Source: an uncultured Cohaesibacter sp. (GTDB lineage Bacteria; Pseudomonadota; Alphaproteobacteria; Rhizobiales; Cohaesibacteraceae). Taken from it: 64,000 nucleotides of DNA. Shown piece after piece: positions 56,992-64,000 of the stretch. The number at the start of each line of letters is the position of its first letter. Position 1 is the stretch's first letter. Location of the stretch: positions 2,148,775-2,212,774 of the forward strand of contig NZ_OY781091.1 in NCBI RefSeq assembly GCF_963676275.1, given 5' to 3'. Below the pieces are notes generated by a model that was given only the letters and a program-made list of their open reading frames with translations, had not been told where the DNA came from and made no database searches. The position numbers and the translations under genes are program-made.

Positions 56992-57304
56992 TGAGTATGC
57001 AACTCCTCGTCATTACTGGTTCGACAGCTGCCGCGACTGGCTGGCTGTTGCCGCCATGCGCAGGGCACTATCGATGGTGAAAAGGGATGCATTCGAAACC
57101 ACACGAAAATATCTGCGCCTTTTCACCCAAATTTCCATTAGTCGGTATCTCGTTTGCGCCCAAAATGCAATCATTGTGAATTGATTGCCGTTGATTTATA
57201 GCTTTGTACGCCCAATTAAGCCCTATATTGCATCAGGACTGCCGGGTTATGCTGCAAATAAGCTTCACTTTGCAGGATCAGAACCTGACGACGGAAAAGA
57301 GCAG
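56992..57304. other. Divergent region between bamE and the bc1 chaperone gene
   Basis: About 310 bases expected to hold both promoters. I see no strong hairpin or operator; the open frames crossing it are not protein-like. Confidence 0.4.
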
Positions 57305-57856
57305 ATGATTTTCAACCTGTTTCAGAATAAAAGCCGCAAAATAGAACCAATTGCAGATGACCTTTATAGACAAATCGTGGCAGCGGCGAGGCAGCCGGAA
57401 TTCTATCTCAGCTATGGTGTTGAAGATTCTGTCACCGGTCGTTTTGAGCTGATCATGCTGCATGCCTATCTTTTCTTCTACCGGCTGAAGGAGGAAGACG
57501 AAGAAGCGCGGGCGTTGGGGCAGGCTGTGTTTGGCCGCTTTTTTCAGGACATGGATGATTCTCTGCGCGAGCAGGGCGTAGGAGATCTTTCGATCCCCAA
57601 GAAGATCAAGAAGATGGCGCAATCCTTCTATGGCCATATTCAGGCCTATGATCTTGCGCGGGATGAAAGCCCGGCCGCTCTTGCAATTGCCCTTTCGCGC
57701 AACATATACGGAACAGAGGCCGAGGCGCGCCCCGAAGCGACCGGTCTGGCCCAATATGTTGTCGCCAGCAGTGAGAAATTAAAATTGCAGTCCGTTGCAG
57801 ATTTCAGTAAAGGAGAGCTGACTTTCCTCGCGATCGCGCCTTTTCAGGCTGAATGA
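57305..57856 (+). CDS. Ubiquinol-cytochrome c chaperone family protein
   Basis: A 183-residue helical protein of the CBP3/UQCC1 family, which aids cytochrome b assembly into complex bc1. LHAYLFFYRLKEEDEEARALGQAVFGRFFQDMDDSLREQGVGDLSIPKKIKKMAQSFYGH, spread over about residues 55-115, contains its hallmark. From the ATG at 57305, backed by GGAAAAGAG; the longer frame from 57185 is rejected. It is followed by the DUF177 gene, the usual alphaproteobacterial order. Confidence 0.85.
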   Translation: MIFNLFQNKSRKIEPIADDLYRQIVAAARQPEFYLSYGVEDSVTGRFELIMLHAYLFFYRLKEEDEEARALGQAVFGRFFQDMDDSLREQGVGDLSIPKKIKKMAQSFYGHIQAYDLARDESPAALAIALSRNIYGTEAEARPEATGLAQYVVASSEKLKLQSVADFSKGELTFLAIAPFQAE

Positions 57857-58015
57857 TCCGGGAGCAAACCTTACGGCCCTTCAGGCTATCGAGCCAGAAA
57901 GGGCATAGAAAGCCGCATTGTCCGGATTATTGGCCGAGCTGCCGAGCCGCCAATCTGTTCAGACACAAACCAAATTATGTCACTGCATGCTGACATATAG
58001 AAACTGATCATCATC

Positions 58016-58612
58016 ATGTCGAAAAAGACAAATGAACCCGCGCTTGCACCTCGTGCAGCTGTGATTTCTCTTCCGATCAATGTCGCTCGCCTGAAAAGCC
58101 TCGGTGAAATGGTCAAGGGTGAGGCCGATGCCCAGGCTTGTCAGGAACTGCAAGAGCGCTTGGGCATTCTTTCCGTGAAGGCCTATTCCGTTGAGGCCAA
58201 AGTGACTCCATGGAAAAAGCGTGGCGTTCAGATTGAAGGTCATGTGCGCGGTGATGTCGAGCAATCCTGCGTGGTCACGCTGGAGCCGGTCGCCGAGCAT
58301 ATTGACGAGGCTTTTTCGATAACGCTGGTTCCCAAAGGATCCGAATTCGTAAAACGCGCTGTCGAAAACAGCACCATGAGCGAAATGGTCATTGACCCGG
58401 AAGGCGAGGATCCACCCGAAGAATTCGAAGGTGACGAAATCGACGTCGGCATCTACGCCGAGGAGTTTTTCGCCTTGAGCCTTGATGATTATCCGCGTGC
58501 ACCGGGCGCCGAATTTTCCGGCCATATCGAAGACAAGGCCGCAATTGATGGCTCGGAAAACCCCTTCGCAGCGCTGGCTGTTCTCAAGGATGCTACGCCA
58601 AAAGACGAGTAG
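58016..58612 (+). CDS. DUF177 (YceD-like) protein
   Basis: 198 residues. The CVVTLEPVAEHIDEAFSIT middle and the EFFALSLDDYPRAPGAEF part are typical of DUF177, a family linked in plants and bacteria to 23S rRNA accumulation and found just before plsX (or rpmF-plsX). The cysteine pair of some members is reduced to one here. A weak ribosome binding site lies ahead of the ATG. Confidence 0.88.
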   Translation: MSKKTNEPALAPRAAVISLPINVARLKSLGEMVKGEADAQACQELQERLGILSVKAYSVEAKVTPWKKRGVQIEGHVRGDVEQSCVVTLEPVAEHIDEAFSITLVPKGSEFVKRAVENSTMSEMVIDPEGEDPPEEFEGDEIDVGIYAEEFFALSLDDYPRAPGAEFSGHIEDKAAIDGSENPFAALAVLKDATPKDE

Positions 58613-58787
58613 CGCAAGGTCCATGGGGCGGTTTTCCAAATAATGCGGTTGTTTCTTGGCAGAATTTGGATATTGTCCCAACAACATGAGTTGTCGAGCC
58701 AACAGAATGTATCTGGCAGGTTCGAATAGTAACCATTCCGATCCTGTTGGCTGGAATGGACAAGAAGGCGGGATAGAGATATCTGGA

Positions 58788-59840
58788 ATGTCTGACGTAA
58801 TTAACATTTCGCTGGATGTCATGGGCGGAGACAATGGTCCCGCTGTCATCCTAGAAGGTGCAGATCTGGCGTTGGTTCGCCATCCCGATGTGCGCTACCA
58901 TCTGTATGGCGATCAGGAGATTGTCGAGAGCCTGCTAGATGACTATCCACGCGTGAAACAAGCCAGCACATTGCATCACTGCGAAGTTGTCATCCAGATG
59001 GATGAACGGCCAAGTCAGGCCTTGCGCCGTGGCCGCGGCAAGTCCAGCATGTGGCGTTCCATCGAAGCAACCCGCGACAAGCAGTCCCATGTTTGTGTCT
59101 CGGCAGGCAATACCGGTGCCCTGATGGCAATGTCCAAATTCTGCCTGCGCACAATGGCCGATATCGAACGCCCCGCGATCGCAGCCATCTGGCCAACCTT
59201 GCGCGGTGAGAGCATCGTGCTCGATGTTGGTGCCACCATTGGTGCCGATGCACAGCAACTGGTGGATTTTGCCTTGTTGGGCGGCGCCATGGCGCGCGCG
59301 CTTTTCGGTATTGATCGCCCGACCATCGGCCTGTTGAATATCGGCGAAGAAGATGTGAAAGGCCTTGATGAAGTCAAGGAAGCCGGACGCATGCTGCGCG
59401 ATTTCGAATTTCCCCAATTCCAGTATAAGGGCTTTGTGGAAGGCAATCATCTTGGCACCGGCGCAGTGGATGTGGTCGTAACCGAAGGGTTTGCCGGTAA
59501 CATCGCGCTCAAGACCGCCGAAGGAACCGCCAAGCAGCTGGCCGAATATCTGCATTCTGCCATGAGCCGGACCCTGATGGCCAAGATCGGCTATCTTTTC
59601 GCCCGCTCGGCATTCCAGCGCCTGCGCGAGAAAATGGATCCGCGCAAGGTCAATGGCGGTGTCTTCCTCGGCCTCAACGGGATTGTTATCAAAAGCCATG
59701 GCGGGACGGATGGCGAGGGCTTTGCCTCGGCAATCAGCCTTGGCTATGACATGGTCAAGAATGGCTTGACCGAAAAAATCGAACAGGATCTGTCTGTTTA
59801 TCACAAGAATCGAATAGTGCCTGACGAGGAGAACGCATAA
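58788..59840 (+). CDS. plsX: Phosphate acyltransferase PlsX
   Basis: Makes acyl-phosphate from acyl-ACP, feeding phospholipid synthesis. 350 residues from the ATG at 58788: [12 protein letters not shown] at the start, [12 protein letters not shown] in the middle, and the [13 protein letters not shown] phosphate site. The upstream ATG at 58656 gives a 44-residue leader without a match. fabH starts directly after the stop, so the two are coupled. Confidence 0.95.
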   Translation: MSDVINISLDVMGGDNGPAVILEGADLALVRHPDVRYHLYGDQEIVESLLDDYPRVKQASTLHHCEVVIQMDERPSQALRRGRGKSSMWRSIEATRDKQSHVCVSAGNTGALMAMSKFCLRTMADIERPAIAAIWPTLRGESIVLDVGATIGADAQQLVDFALLGGAMARALFGIDRPTIGLLNIGEEDVKGLDEVKEAGRMLRDFEFPQFQYKGFVEGNHLGTGAVDVVVTEGFAGNIALKTAEGTAKQLAEYLHSAMSRTLMAKIGYLFARSAFQRLREKMDPRKVNGGVFLGLNGIVIKSHGGTDGEGFASAISLGYDMVKNGLTEKIEQDLSVYHKNRIVPDEENA

Positions 59841-60818
59841 GTGAGCGTCACAAGGTCTGTTATTGTAGGATCCGGATCCTATCTGCCCGAGAAAATTGTT
59901 ACGAATGATGATCTTGCCAAATTCGTTGATACCTCCGACGAATGGATCCGGCAAAGGACAGGCATTGAACAGCGTCATTTCGCCGCCGAAGGCGAGTTCA
60001 CCTCCGAGTTGGGATACAAGGCCGCACTTGAAGCCATCAAGAGCGCCGGTATCGATGCTCAGGACGTGGATTTGATCATCTGTGCAACCGCAACGCCGGA
60101 CAACACCTTCCCGGCAACGTCGGTTGCCATCCAGAATATGCTCGATATCCATCATGGTGCGGCATTTGACATTCAGGCCGTATGCTCCGGCTTCGTTTTT
60201 GCACTGTCGACCGCTGACATGTATCTGCGCTGCGGCAAGGCCAAGACCGCGCTGGTCATCGGTGCCGAAACATTCTCCCGCATCCTTGATTTCGAAGATC
60301 GCACAACATGTGTTCTCTTTGGCGATGGTGCTGGCGCTGTTATTCTCAAGGCTGAAGAGGGCACCGGCGATGTTTCCGATCGCGGCATACTGACCAGCCA
60401 TATCCGCTCTGACGGCAAGCACAAGGACAAGCTCTTTGTGGATGGTGGGCCTTCGACCACTCAAACCAGCGGTTATCTGCGCATGGAAGGCAAAGAGGTC
60501 TTCAAGCATGCCGTTGGCATGATCACCGATGTGATCACTGACGCATTTGACGCCACAGGGCTTAATGCTGATGATCTGGATTGGTTTGTTCCGCATCAGG
60601 CCAATCGGCGGATCATCGACGCCAGCGCCAAGAAGCTCAATATCGCGCCCGAGAAAGTCGTCATGACGGTCAATCTTCACGGCAATACTTCGGCTGCTTC
60701 CATTCCATTGGCTCTGGATACTGCTAACAAGGATGGCCGCATCAAGAAAGGTGACGTCATTCTGCTCGAGGCAATGGGCGGCGGTTTCACCTGGGGATCC
60801 GTTCTGCTGCGCTGGTAA
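59841..60818 (+). CDS. fabH: Beta-ketoacyl-ACP synthase III
   Basis: Starts fatty acid synthesis by condensing acetyl-CoA with malonyl-ACP. 325 residues from GTG 59841, directly following the plsX stop. The catalytic triad is Cys in [12 protein letters not shown] (near 114), His in [11 protein letters not shown] (near 253) and Asn in [10 protein letters not shown] (near 283). A strong terminator at 60871-60907 follows. Confidence 0.95.
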   Translation: MSVTRSVIVGSGSYLPEKIVTNDDLAKFVDTSDEWIRQRTGIEQRHFAAEGEFTSELGYKAALEAIKSAGIDAQDVDLIICATATPDNTFPATSVAIQNMLDIHHGAAFDIQAVCSGFVFALSTADMYLRCGKAKTALVIGAETFSRILDFEDRTTCVLFGDGAGAVILKAEEGTGDVSDRGILTSHIRSDGKHKDKLFVDGGPSTTQTSGYLRMEGKEVFKHAVGMITDVITDAFDATGLNADDLDWFVPHQANRRIIDASAKKLNIAPEKVVMTVNLHGNTSAASIPLALDTANKDGRIKKGDVILLEAMGGGFTWGSVLLRW

Positions 60819-61202
60819 GCCGGATCAATTCCCTGCTTTCAAATTTCCGTGTTTCAGTAAGATCATAAAAAAACAGGCACCATTTGACTCGCAAATGGTG
60901 CCTGTTTGCGTTTCAGAACACTGAAGGCATTGCTTTTACACAACAAACTATTAGTCTTGTTGAACCAAACTAGACTATGGCAGGGGAGTATTTTGCCACT
61001 ATTTTTGCTAAGAAAGAGCCAGTTTGGGTGTTTGACTTTTACAACGAACGGAATGCCACTATTTATAGGTTCAAATGTTTCAAAAAGTTCTACATTTGAG
61101 TGTATTATTGCGCAGACTTACAGTTGACGGAAGTCAATAACGGAAATACCCTGCTTCAACAAGACGAGTCATATAGATCTATTTCAGAGTGAGGTTTGCG
61201 AC
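60819..61202. other. Region between fabH and ihfA
   Basis: About 380 bases holding the fabH terminator (60871-60907) and an exact direct repeat TGCCACTATTT at 60994-61004 and 61054-61064, 60 bases apart. The ihfA promoter should lie after it. No small gene is supported. Confidence 0.5.
60871..60907 (+). terminator. Terminator after fabH
   Basis: A perfect 16-bp stem, AAACAGGCACCATTTG and CAAATGGTGCCTGTTT, around ACTCG, with an A-run upstream. Confidence 0.92.
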
Positions 61203-61514
61203 ATGGGGGGCAAAACGGTAACGCGTGCTGATTTGTGCGAAGCGGTCTATCAGAAAGTTGGACTGTCACGGACGGAATCTGCCGAGCTTGTCGAGATGGT
61301 GCTGGATGAAATGAGCAATTGCCTTGTTGAAGGTCAACAGGTGAAGCTTTCGTCTTTCGGTACTTTTTTTGTCAGAGACAAGAACGAGCGTATTGGTCGA
61401 AATCCCAAGACCGGACAGGAAGTTCCAATTTCTCCACGGCGCGTGATGGTTTTCAAGCCGTCCAACGTTCTGAAAAAGAAAATCAACGATTCTTTGGCTC
61501 CGGAAGCTGAATAA
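61203..61514 (+). CDS. ihfA: Integration host factor subunit alpha
   Basis: A 103-residue DNA-bending HU-family subunit. [22 protein letters not shown] is the helical base and [19 protein letters not shown] the beta-arm with the intercalating proline. It pairs with IhfB, encoded elsewhere. GTGAGG precedes the ATG. The MerR-like gene follows, a conserved pair in the order. Confidence 0.93.
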   Translation: MGGKTVTRADLCEAVYQKVGLSRTESAELVEMVLDEMSNCLVEGQQVKLSSFGTFFVRDKNERIGRNPKTGQEVPISPRRVMVFKPSNVLKKKINDSLAPEAE

Positions 61515-61650
61515 ACCGGCTTTTCGGTTGGAAAATTATTGCTGCTAATATCGTCTCGGCTAAGCGCTGATGAAGAAATGTTCGGGTATGTCAAATCTCG
61601 GGCGGGGGAGTTTTTTCGATTTCAGCAAGTCGAGACGTTGCAAGTGACAG

Positions 61651-62919
61651 GTGGGTATCTTGCGGAAAAGTCCTGATGCATTCAGAACAATTAGCGAGGT
61701 CGCGCAGGATCTCGACCTGCCGCAGCATGTTCTGCGCTTTTGGGAAACCCGCTTTTCTCAGATAAAGCCCATGAAAAGAGGCGGTGGCCGCCGCTATTAT
61801 CGCCCAGACGATATCGATTTGCTCAAGGGTATCCGTCATCTGCTTTACGATGAAGGATACACCATCAAAGGGGTCCAGAAGATCCTGAAAGAGCAGGGCA
61901 TTCGCCATGTGATCGACAGCGCCGAAGCGGGTGAAGAGGCGGATGCCTCAGCCGAAATAGAGGATAATGCGGGTCAGGGGGCGGAGTTTGCGCCTGACCA
62001 TGGACAGCCTCAACGCCAGCCACATCTGCCTCAGCCGCATAATCCGCCTCATATGCAAGGCTCCCCGGATCGGGCACCACAGCCTCAGCGTGAAACGGGT
62101 CATGAAATGCATGCGGCCAGCGTTCCCGTGTCCAATCGGCCTCGCTATGAAAGCGATGCCGGAGTTCTGGCGCAACAGGTTGCTCCTTTGCAGCCCGCAG
62201 CGGCTCAGCCGCCGCAATCTGCCTATCCATCCCAGCAAACACATGCAGTGCCGCCTCAGCCCACCACCGGGCATCATGAAGCAGGCTCGCTTGCCCTTCA
62301 TGGCGCACCTGACCAGGCTATAGAGGATCAGGCTGAAGCACCGCAGGAGCGCGCCGCCCAGCATCCTTTGCCGAGAGAGGCTGGCGGTCCATCGAACATG
62401 ATCGCTTTCCGCAGCGGTGCCAAGCGCAGCGAACCAGCGCCCGGTCATCCAGCTCATCCAACGATCGCAAGGGGAGGGCCTGGTGTGGGGCCTTTTCGGG
62501 CTGGTGCCGAGGCATATCAGCCCTCACATGCAACGGCGATGCAATTGGAAGAGCAAGGCGTCAGCAACAGAGCGCCAGTGCCTCATTCTCAACCGCATCC
62601 TGCAAGCCGGATCGATACAGATGAAGAGCAGCCGCTGCCGCCAGATCTTCGCTCCGGCGATCCGAAATTCCTGCAAGGGGGAAGCAGTGCCAGCCTGTCT
62701 ATTGAGGAAGAACGCCTGAGGCTTTTGCATGAAGAGCAAAAGGCCGGTTTCTTCTCAAGGATCATGGGAACCCGCACAGAACAGGGCGAGCAACGCCCTG
62801 CGGGCTCGACACCGGGCGCGCTGTCGCGTGATGAAGTCCGCCGTCTTCAGTCAACCCTGTTTGAATTGCTCGAATGCAAACGCATTCTGGATCAAACCAT
62901 TTCTTCTTCTTCGGACTGA
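61651..62919 (+). CDS. MerR-family regulator with long Pro/Gln-rich tail
   Basis: 422 residues from GTG 61651. The winged helix is at about 5-75 ([25 protein letters not shown], then [18 protein letters not shown]). From about 90 to 340 the sequence is low-complexity: Pro, Gln, His and Ala-rich, without predicted fold. The end has [26 protein letters not shown], a helix. The family follows ihfA in many Hyphomicrobiales with shorter tails. No metal-binding cysteine pattern is seen. Confidence 0.85.
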   Translation: MGILRKSPDAFRTISEVAQDLDLPQHVLRFWETRFSQIKPMKRGGGRRYYRPDDIDLLKGIRHLLYDEGYTIKGVQKILKEQGIRHVIDSAEAGEEADASAEIEDNAGQGAEFAPDHGQPQRQPHLPQPHNPPHMQGSPDRAPQPQRETGHEMHAASVPVSNRPRYESDAGVLAQQVAPLQPAAAQPPQSAYPSQQTHAVPPQPTTGHHEAGSLALHGAPDQAIEDQAEAPQERAAQHPLPREAGGPSNMIAFRSGAKRSEPAPGHPAHPTIARGGPGVGPFRAGAEAYQPSHATAMQLEEQGVSNRAPVPHSQPHPASRIDTDEEQPLPPDLRSGDPKFLQGGSSASLSIEEERLRLLHEEQKAGFFSRIMGTRTEQGEQRPAGSTPGALSRDEVRRLQSTLFELLECKRILDQTISSSSD

Positions 62920-62950
62920 TCGACCGGCTTTACAGATTTCTGGGAATGGC

Positions 62951-63244
62951 TCAGCGCAATGCGTCCATCAGTTCCTGAGATGCATGCAGCGCAGATTTTG
63001 TTGCCAATGCGCTTGCTTTGAACGCAGCTTCCGTTTCAATGAGCTCAACAAGGCGCGTTGGATCAAGATCGGGGGAAGCCGATACCGGAGCAATTGATTC
63101 CTCTGGCTGAACGTCTCGCTGGCCCTTGATTGCGGGCTGCTCAGCATTATCAGCCACCGGGTTGGCTATGCCAGCGGCGATGTCTGCTAGACGATCTGAA
63201 GCGGCAATCATGCCGGAAGTGGATATGGATATGGCTGGTATCAT
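62951..63244 (-). CDS. Flagellar rod-like mini protein (FlgC/FlgG-like ends)
   Basis: 97 residues. The first 28 (ISISTSGMIAASDRLADIAAGIAN) mimic the flagellar rod/hook N-terminal helix with its ISxxxSGMxAxxxRLxxxAxxIAN pattern, and the last 36 (TRLVELIETEAAFKASALATK) mimic the C-terminal rod helix. The middle is a Pro/Glu/Asp linker with no hook or rod core domain. No other flagellar gene is near. It might be a reduced axial-protein homologue or a non-flagellar coiled-coil dimer; the function is unknown. Confidence 0.6.
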   Translation of the reverse strand: MIPAISISTSGMIAASDRLADIAAGIANPVADNAEQPAIKGQRDVQPEESIAPVSASPDLDPTRLVELIETEAAFKASALATKSALHASQELMDALR

Positions 63245-63675
63245 GCCATAACGATAGATGGCAGCTTTTAAAATACGCCTACTTCATTCATTCAAATTTT
63301 AACATATGATCGCTCTCGCCAACAAAAAGATGGCCCCACCATCCGACAGGGCCATCAAATACGTCATGCACGGTCAGATGCCATGACGTTCTGGTATGTC
63401 AAATAGCAATGATGGAAAACTCCATATTCCCGCTTTGACTTTTGCATCTCGTCGCAACACAAAGGCGAAAATGCCCTTCGCCAAAGCGCTGGGATTCATT
63501 GCTCTCGTGCAACATGACTAAGGGCATGATGTTGCAAGCAGATGACAATATTGACTGTCATTACGCATGAAAAAACACTTATGGCGGAGGCAGAGAAATC
63601 GCGCCCGAATTGCCACATGGCGCGGCGCGCGCAAAAGTCTCTTGAAATTTGAGGAAAGCAGAGGGGAAGGCTAAA
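63245..63675. other. Region between the rod-like gene and tRNA-Pro
   Basis: About 430 bases with no protein gene that I can support. It holds a minus-strand terminator-like hairpin at 63329-63356 and an inverted repeat CGTCATG/CATGACG at about 63362-63388. A small minus-strand transcript running on from tRNA-Pro or an independent RNA is possible. Confidence 0.4.
63329..63356 (-). terminator. Minus-strand terminator-like hairpin
   Basis: GATGGCCC and GGGCCATC pair over eight bases; on the minus strand TTTTTG follows. It would end transcription coming from tRNA-Pro or a transcript between. Confidence 0.7.
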
Positions 63676-63752
<77 letters not shown>

Positions 63753-63936
63753 ACAAGAGGCTTTATAATGTCAATGTCATCATCTTGCAATCTTTCAAAC
63801 CGCAAGAAGCTAATTATCCTCAAGCTTTCCAGTAAGTCATTGCATCTCATACAGGAAAGCCCTGCATGAGATGCGTTTTTAAGGGGAGTTTCAGCGCATC
63901 TGGCCATTGCAGTCTGAAAAATGCGGCCAGATCTGC

Positions 63937-64000
63937 CTAATAAGCGCTATCCTGACAGAAAATCTTGAACGGAGTGATCATCAGGATATAGAGATCGAGC
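63937..64000 (-). CDS. Sugar transferase, C-terminal end (partial)
   Basis: Only the last 21 residues lie in the window, ending DLYILMITPFKIFCQDSAY. That ending (FDLYIL, then a hydrophobic stretch and a final xxAY) is typical of polyprenyl-phosphate sugar phosphotransferases of the WbaP/ExoY type, which start exopolysaccharide or lipopolysaccharide synthesis. The gene runs off the right edge. The call rests on a short end and is moderate. Confidence 0.5.
   Translation of the reverse strand, partial: LDLYILMITPFKIFCQDSAY

Noticed and set aside
58935-60680. Very long minus-strand open frame opposite plsX and fabH
   Set aside because: It is a shadow of the two well-conserved plus-strand genes; composition is not that of a folded protein and no motif is seen.

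Overview
The window is a stretch of core chromosome from an alphaproteobacterium of the order Hyphomicrobiales (Rhizobiales). The evidence is gene order: rpoZ-rsh-acpS-lepB-rnc-era-recO-parC, DUF6163-ldtR-ldtP-glyA-nrdR-ribD-ribE-(oxidoreductase)-ribH-nusB-thiL, and bamE / CBP3-like chaperone-DUF177-plsX-fabH-ihfA-merR-tRNA-Pro are all typical of that order. A marine genus such as Cohaesibacter is my impression only. I see no rRNA, CRISPR array, insertion sequence or prophage; the window is mostly housekeeping with small accessory pockets.

Layout. 1-7.7 kb: the end of a GntR/FCD regulator, gph, rpiA, a secreted DUF2059 protein, gor, an acetyltransferase, a gamma-glutamylcyclotransferase-like protein, then psd and pssA (phosphatidylethanolamine synthesis). 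7.8-13.9 kb: a PadR regulator with a Gly/His/Arg-rich N-terminus and two perfect operator palindromes in front of it, then (same strand, upstream) an RND efflux pump, its adaptor and a second PadR regulator behind another inverted repeat. 14-21.9 kb: small membrane or secreted unknowns, a pat-like acetyltransferase broken by a one-base deletion, a divergent CDF metal exporter / MerR pair with a textbook MerR promoter, the AzlCD amino-acid exporter, a class I glutamine amidotransferase, an M19 dipeptidase and a NYN-domain protein. 22-33.8 kb: omega subunit, (p)ppGpp synthetase/hydrolase, ACP synthase, signal peptidase I, RNase III, Era, two tandem secreted peptidoglycan-binding paralogues, RecO and ParC. 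33.8-45.7 kb: an EEP-family phosphatase, the Bpt leucyltransferase, an SLC13 permease, an RDD protein, a soluble chemoreceptor with a CZB domain, threonine ammonia-lyase, an acetyltransferase, HemB, a 3-hydroxyisobutyryl-CoA hydrolase and DUF6163. 46-50 kb: the LdtR regulator and L,D-transpeptidase LdtP, a 64-residue DUF6898-like protein, and GlyA. 50-56 kb: NrdR, riboflavin genes split by an FAD oxidoreductase, NusB and ThiL. 56-64 kb: BamE, the cytochrome bc1 chaperone, DUF177, PlsX, FabH, IhfA, a MerR regulator with a long disordered tail, a 97-residue flagellar-rod-like mini protein, tRNA-Pro(GGG), and the end of a sugar transferase.

Functional themes: envelope construction (Psd/PssA, PlsX/FabH/AcpS, LepB, BamE, LdtR/LdtP, peptidoglycan-binding paralogues), efflux and metal homeostasis under local one-component regulators with recognisable operators, and information processing. 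The items most worth a second look are the FlgC-like mini protein, the tandem peptidoglycan-binding paralogues between era and recO, the PadR and MerR operators, the inverted repeat beside the rpoZ ribosome binding site, and the frameshifted acetyltransferase.
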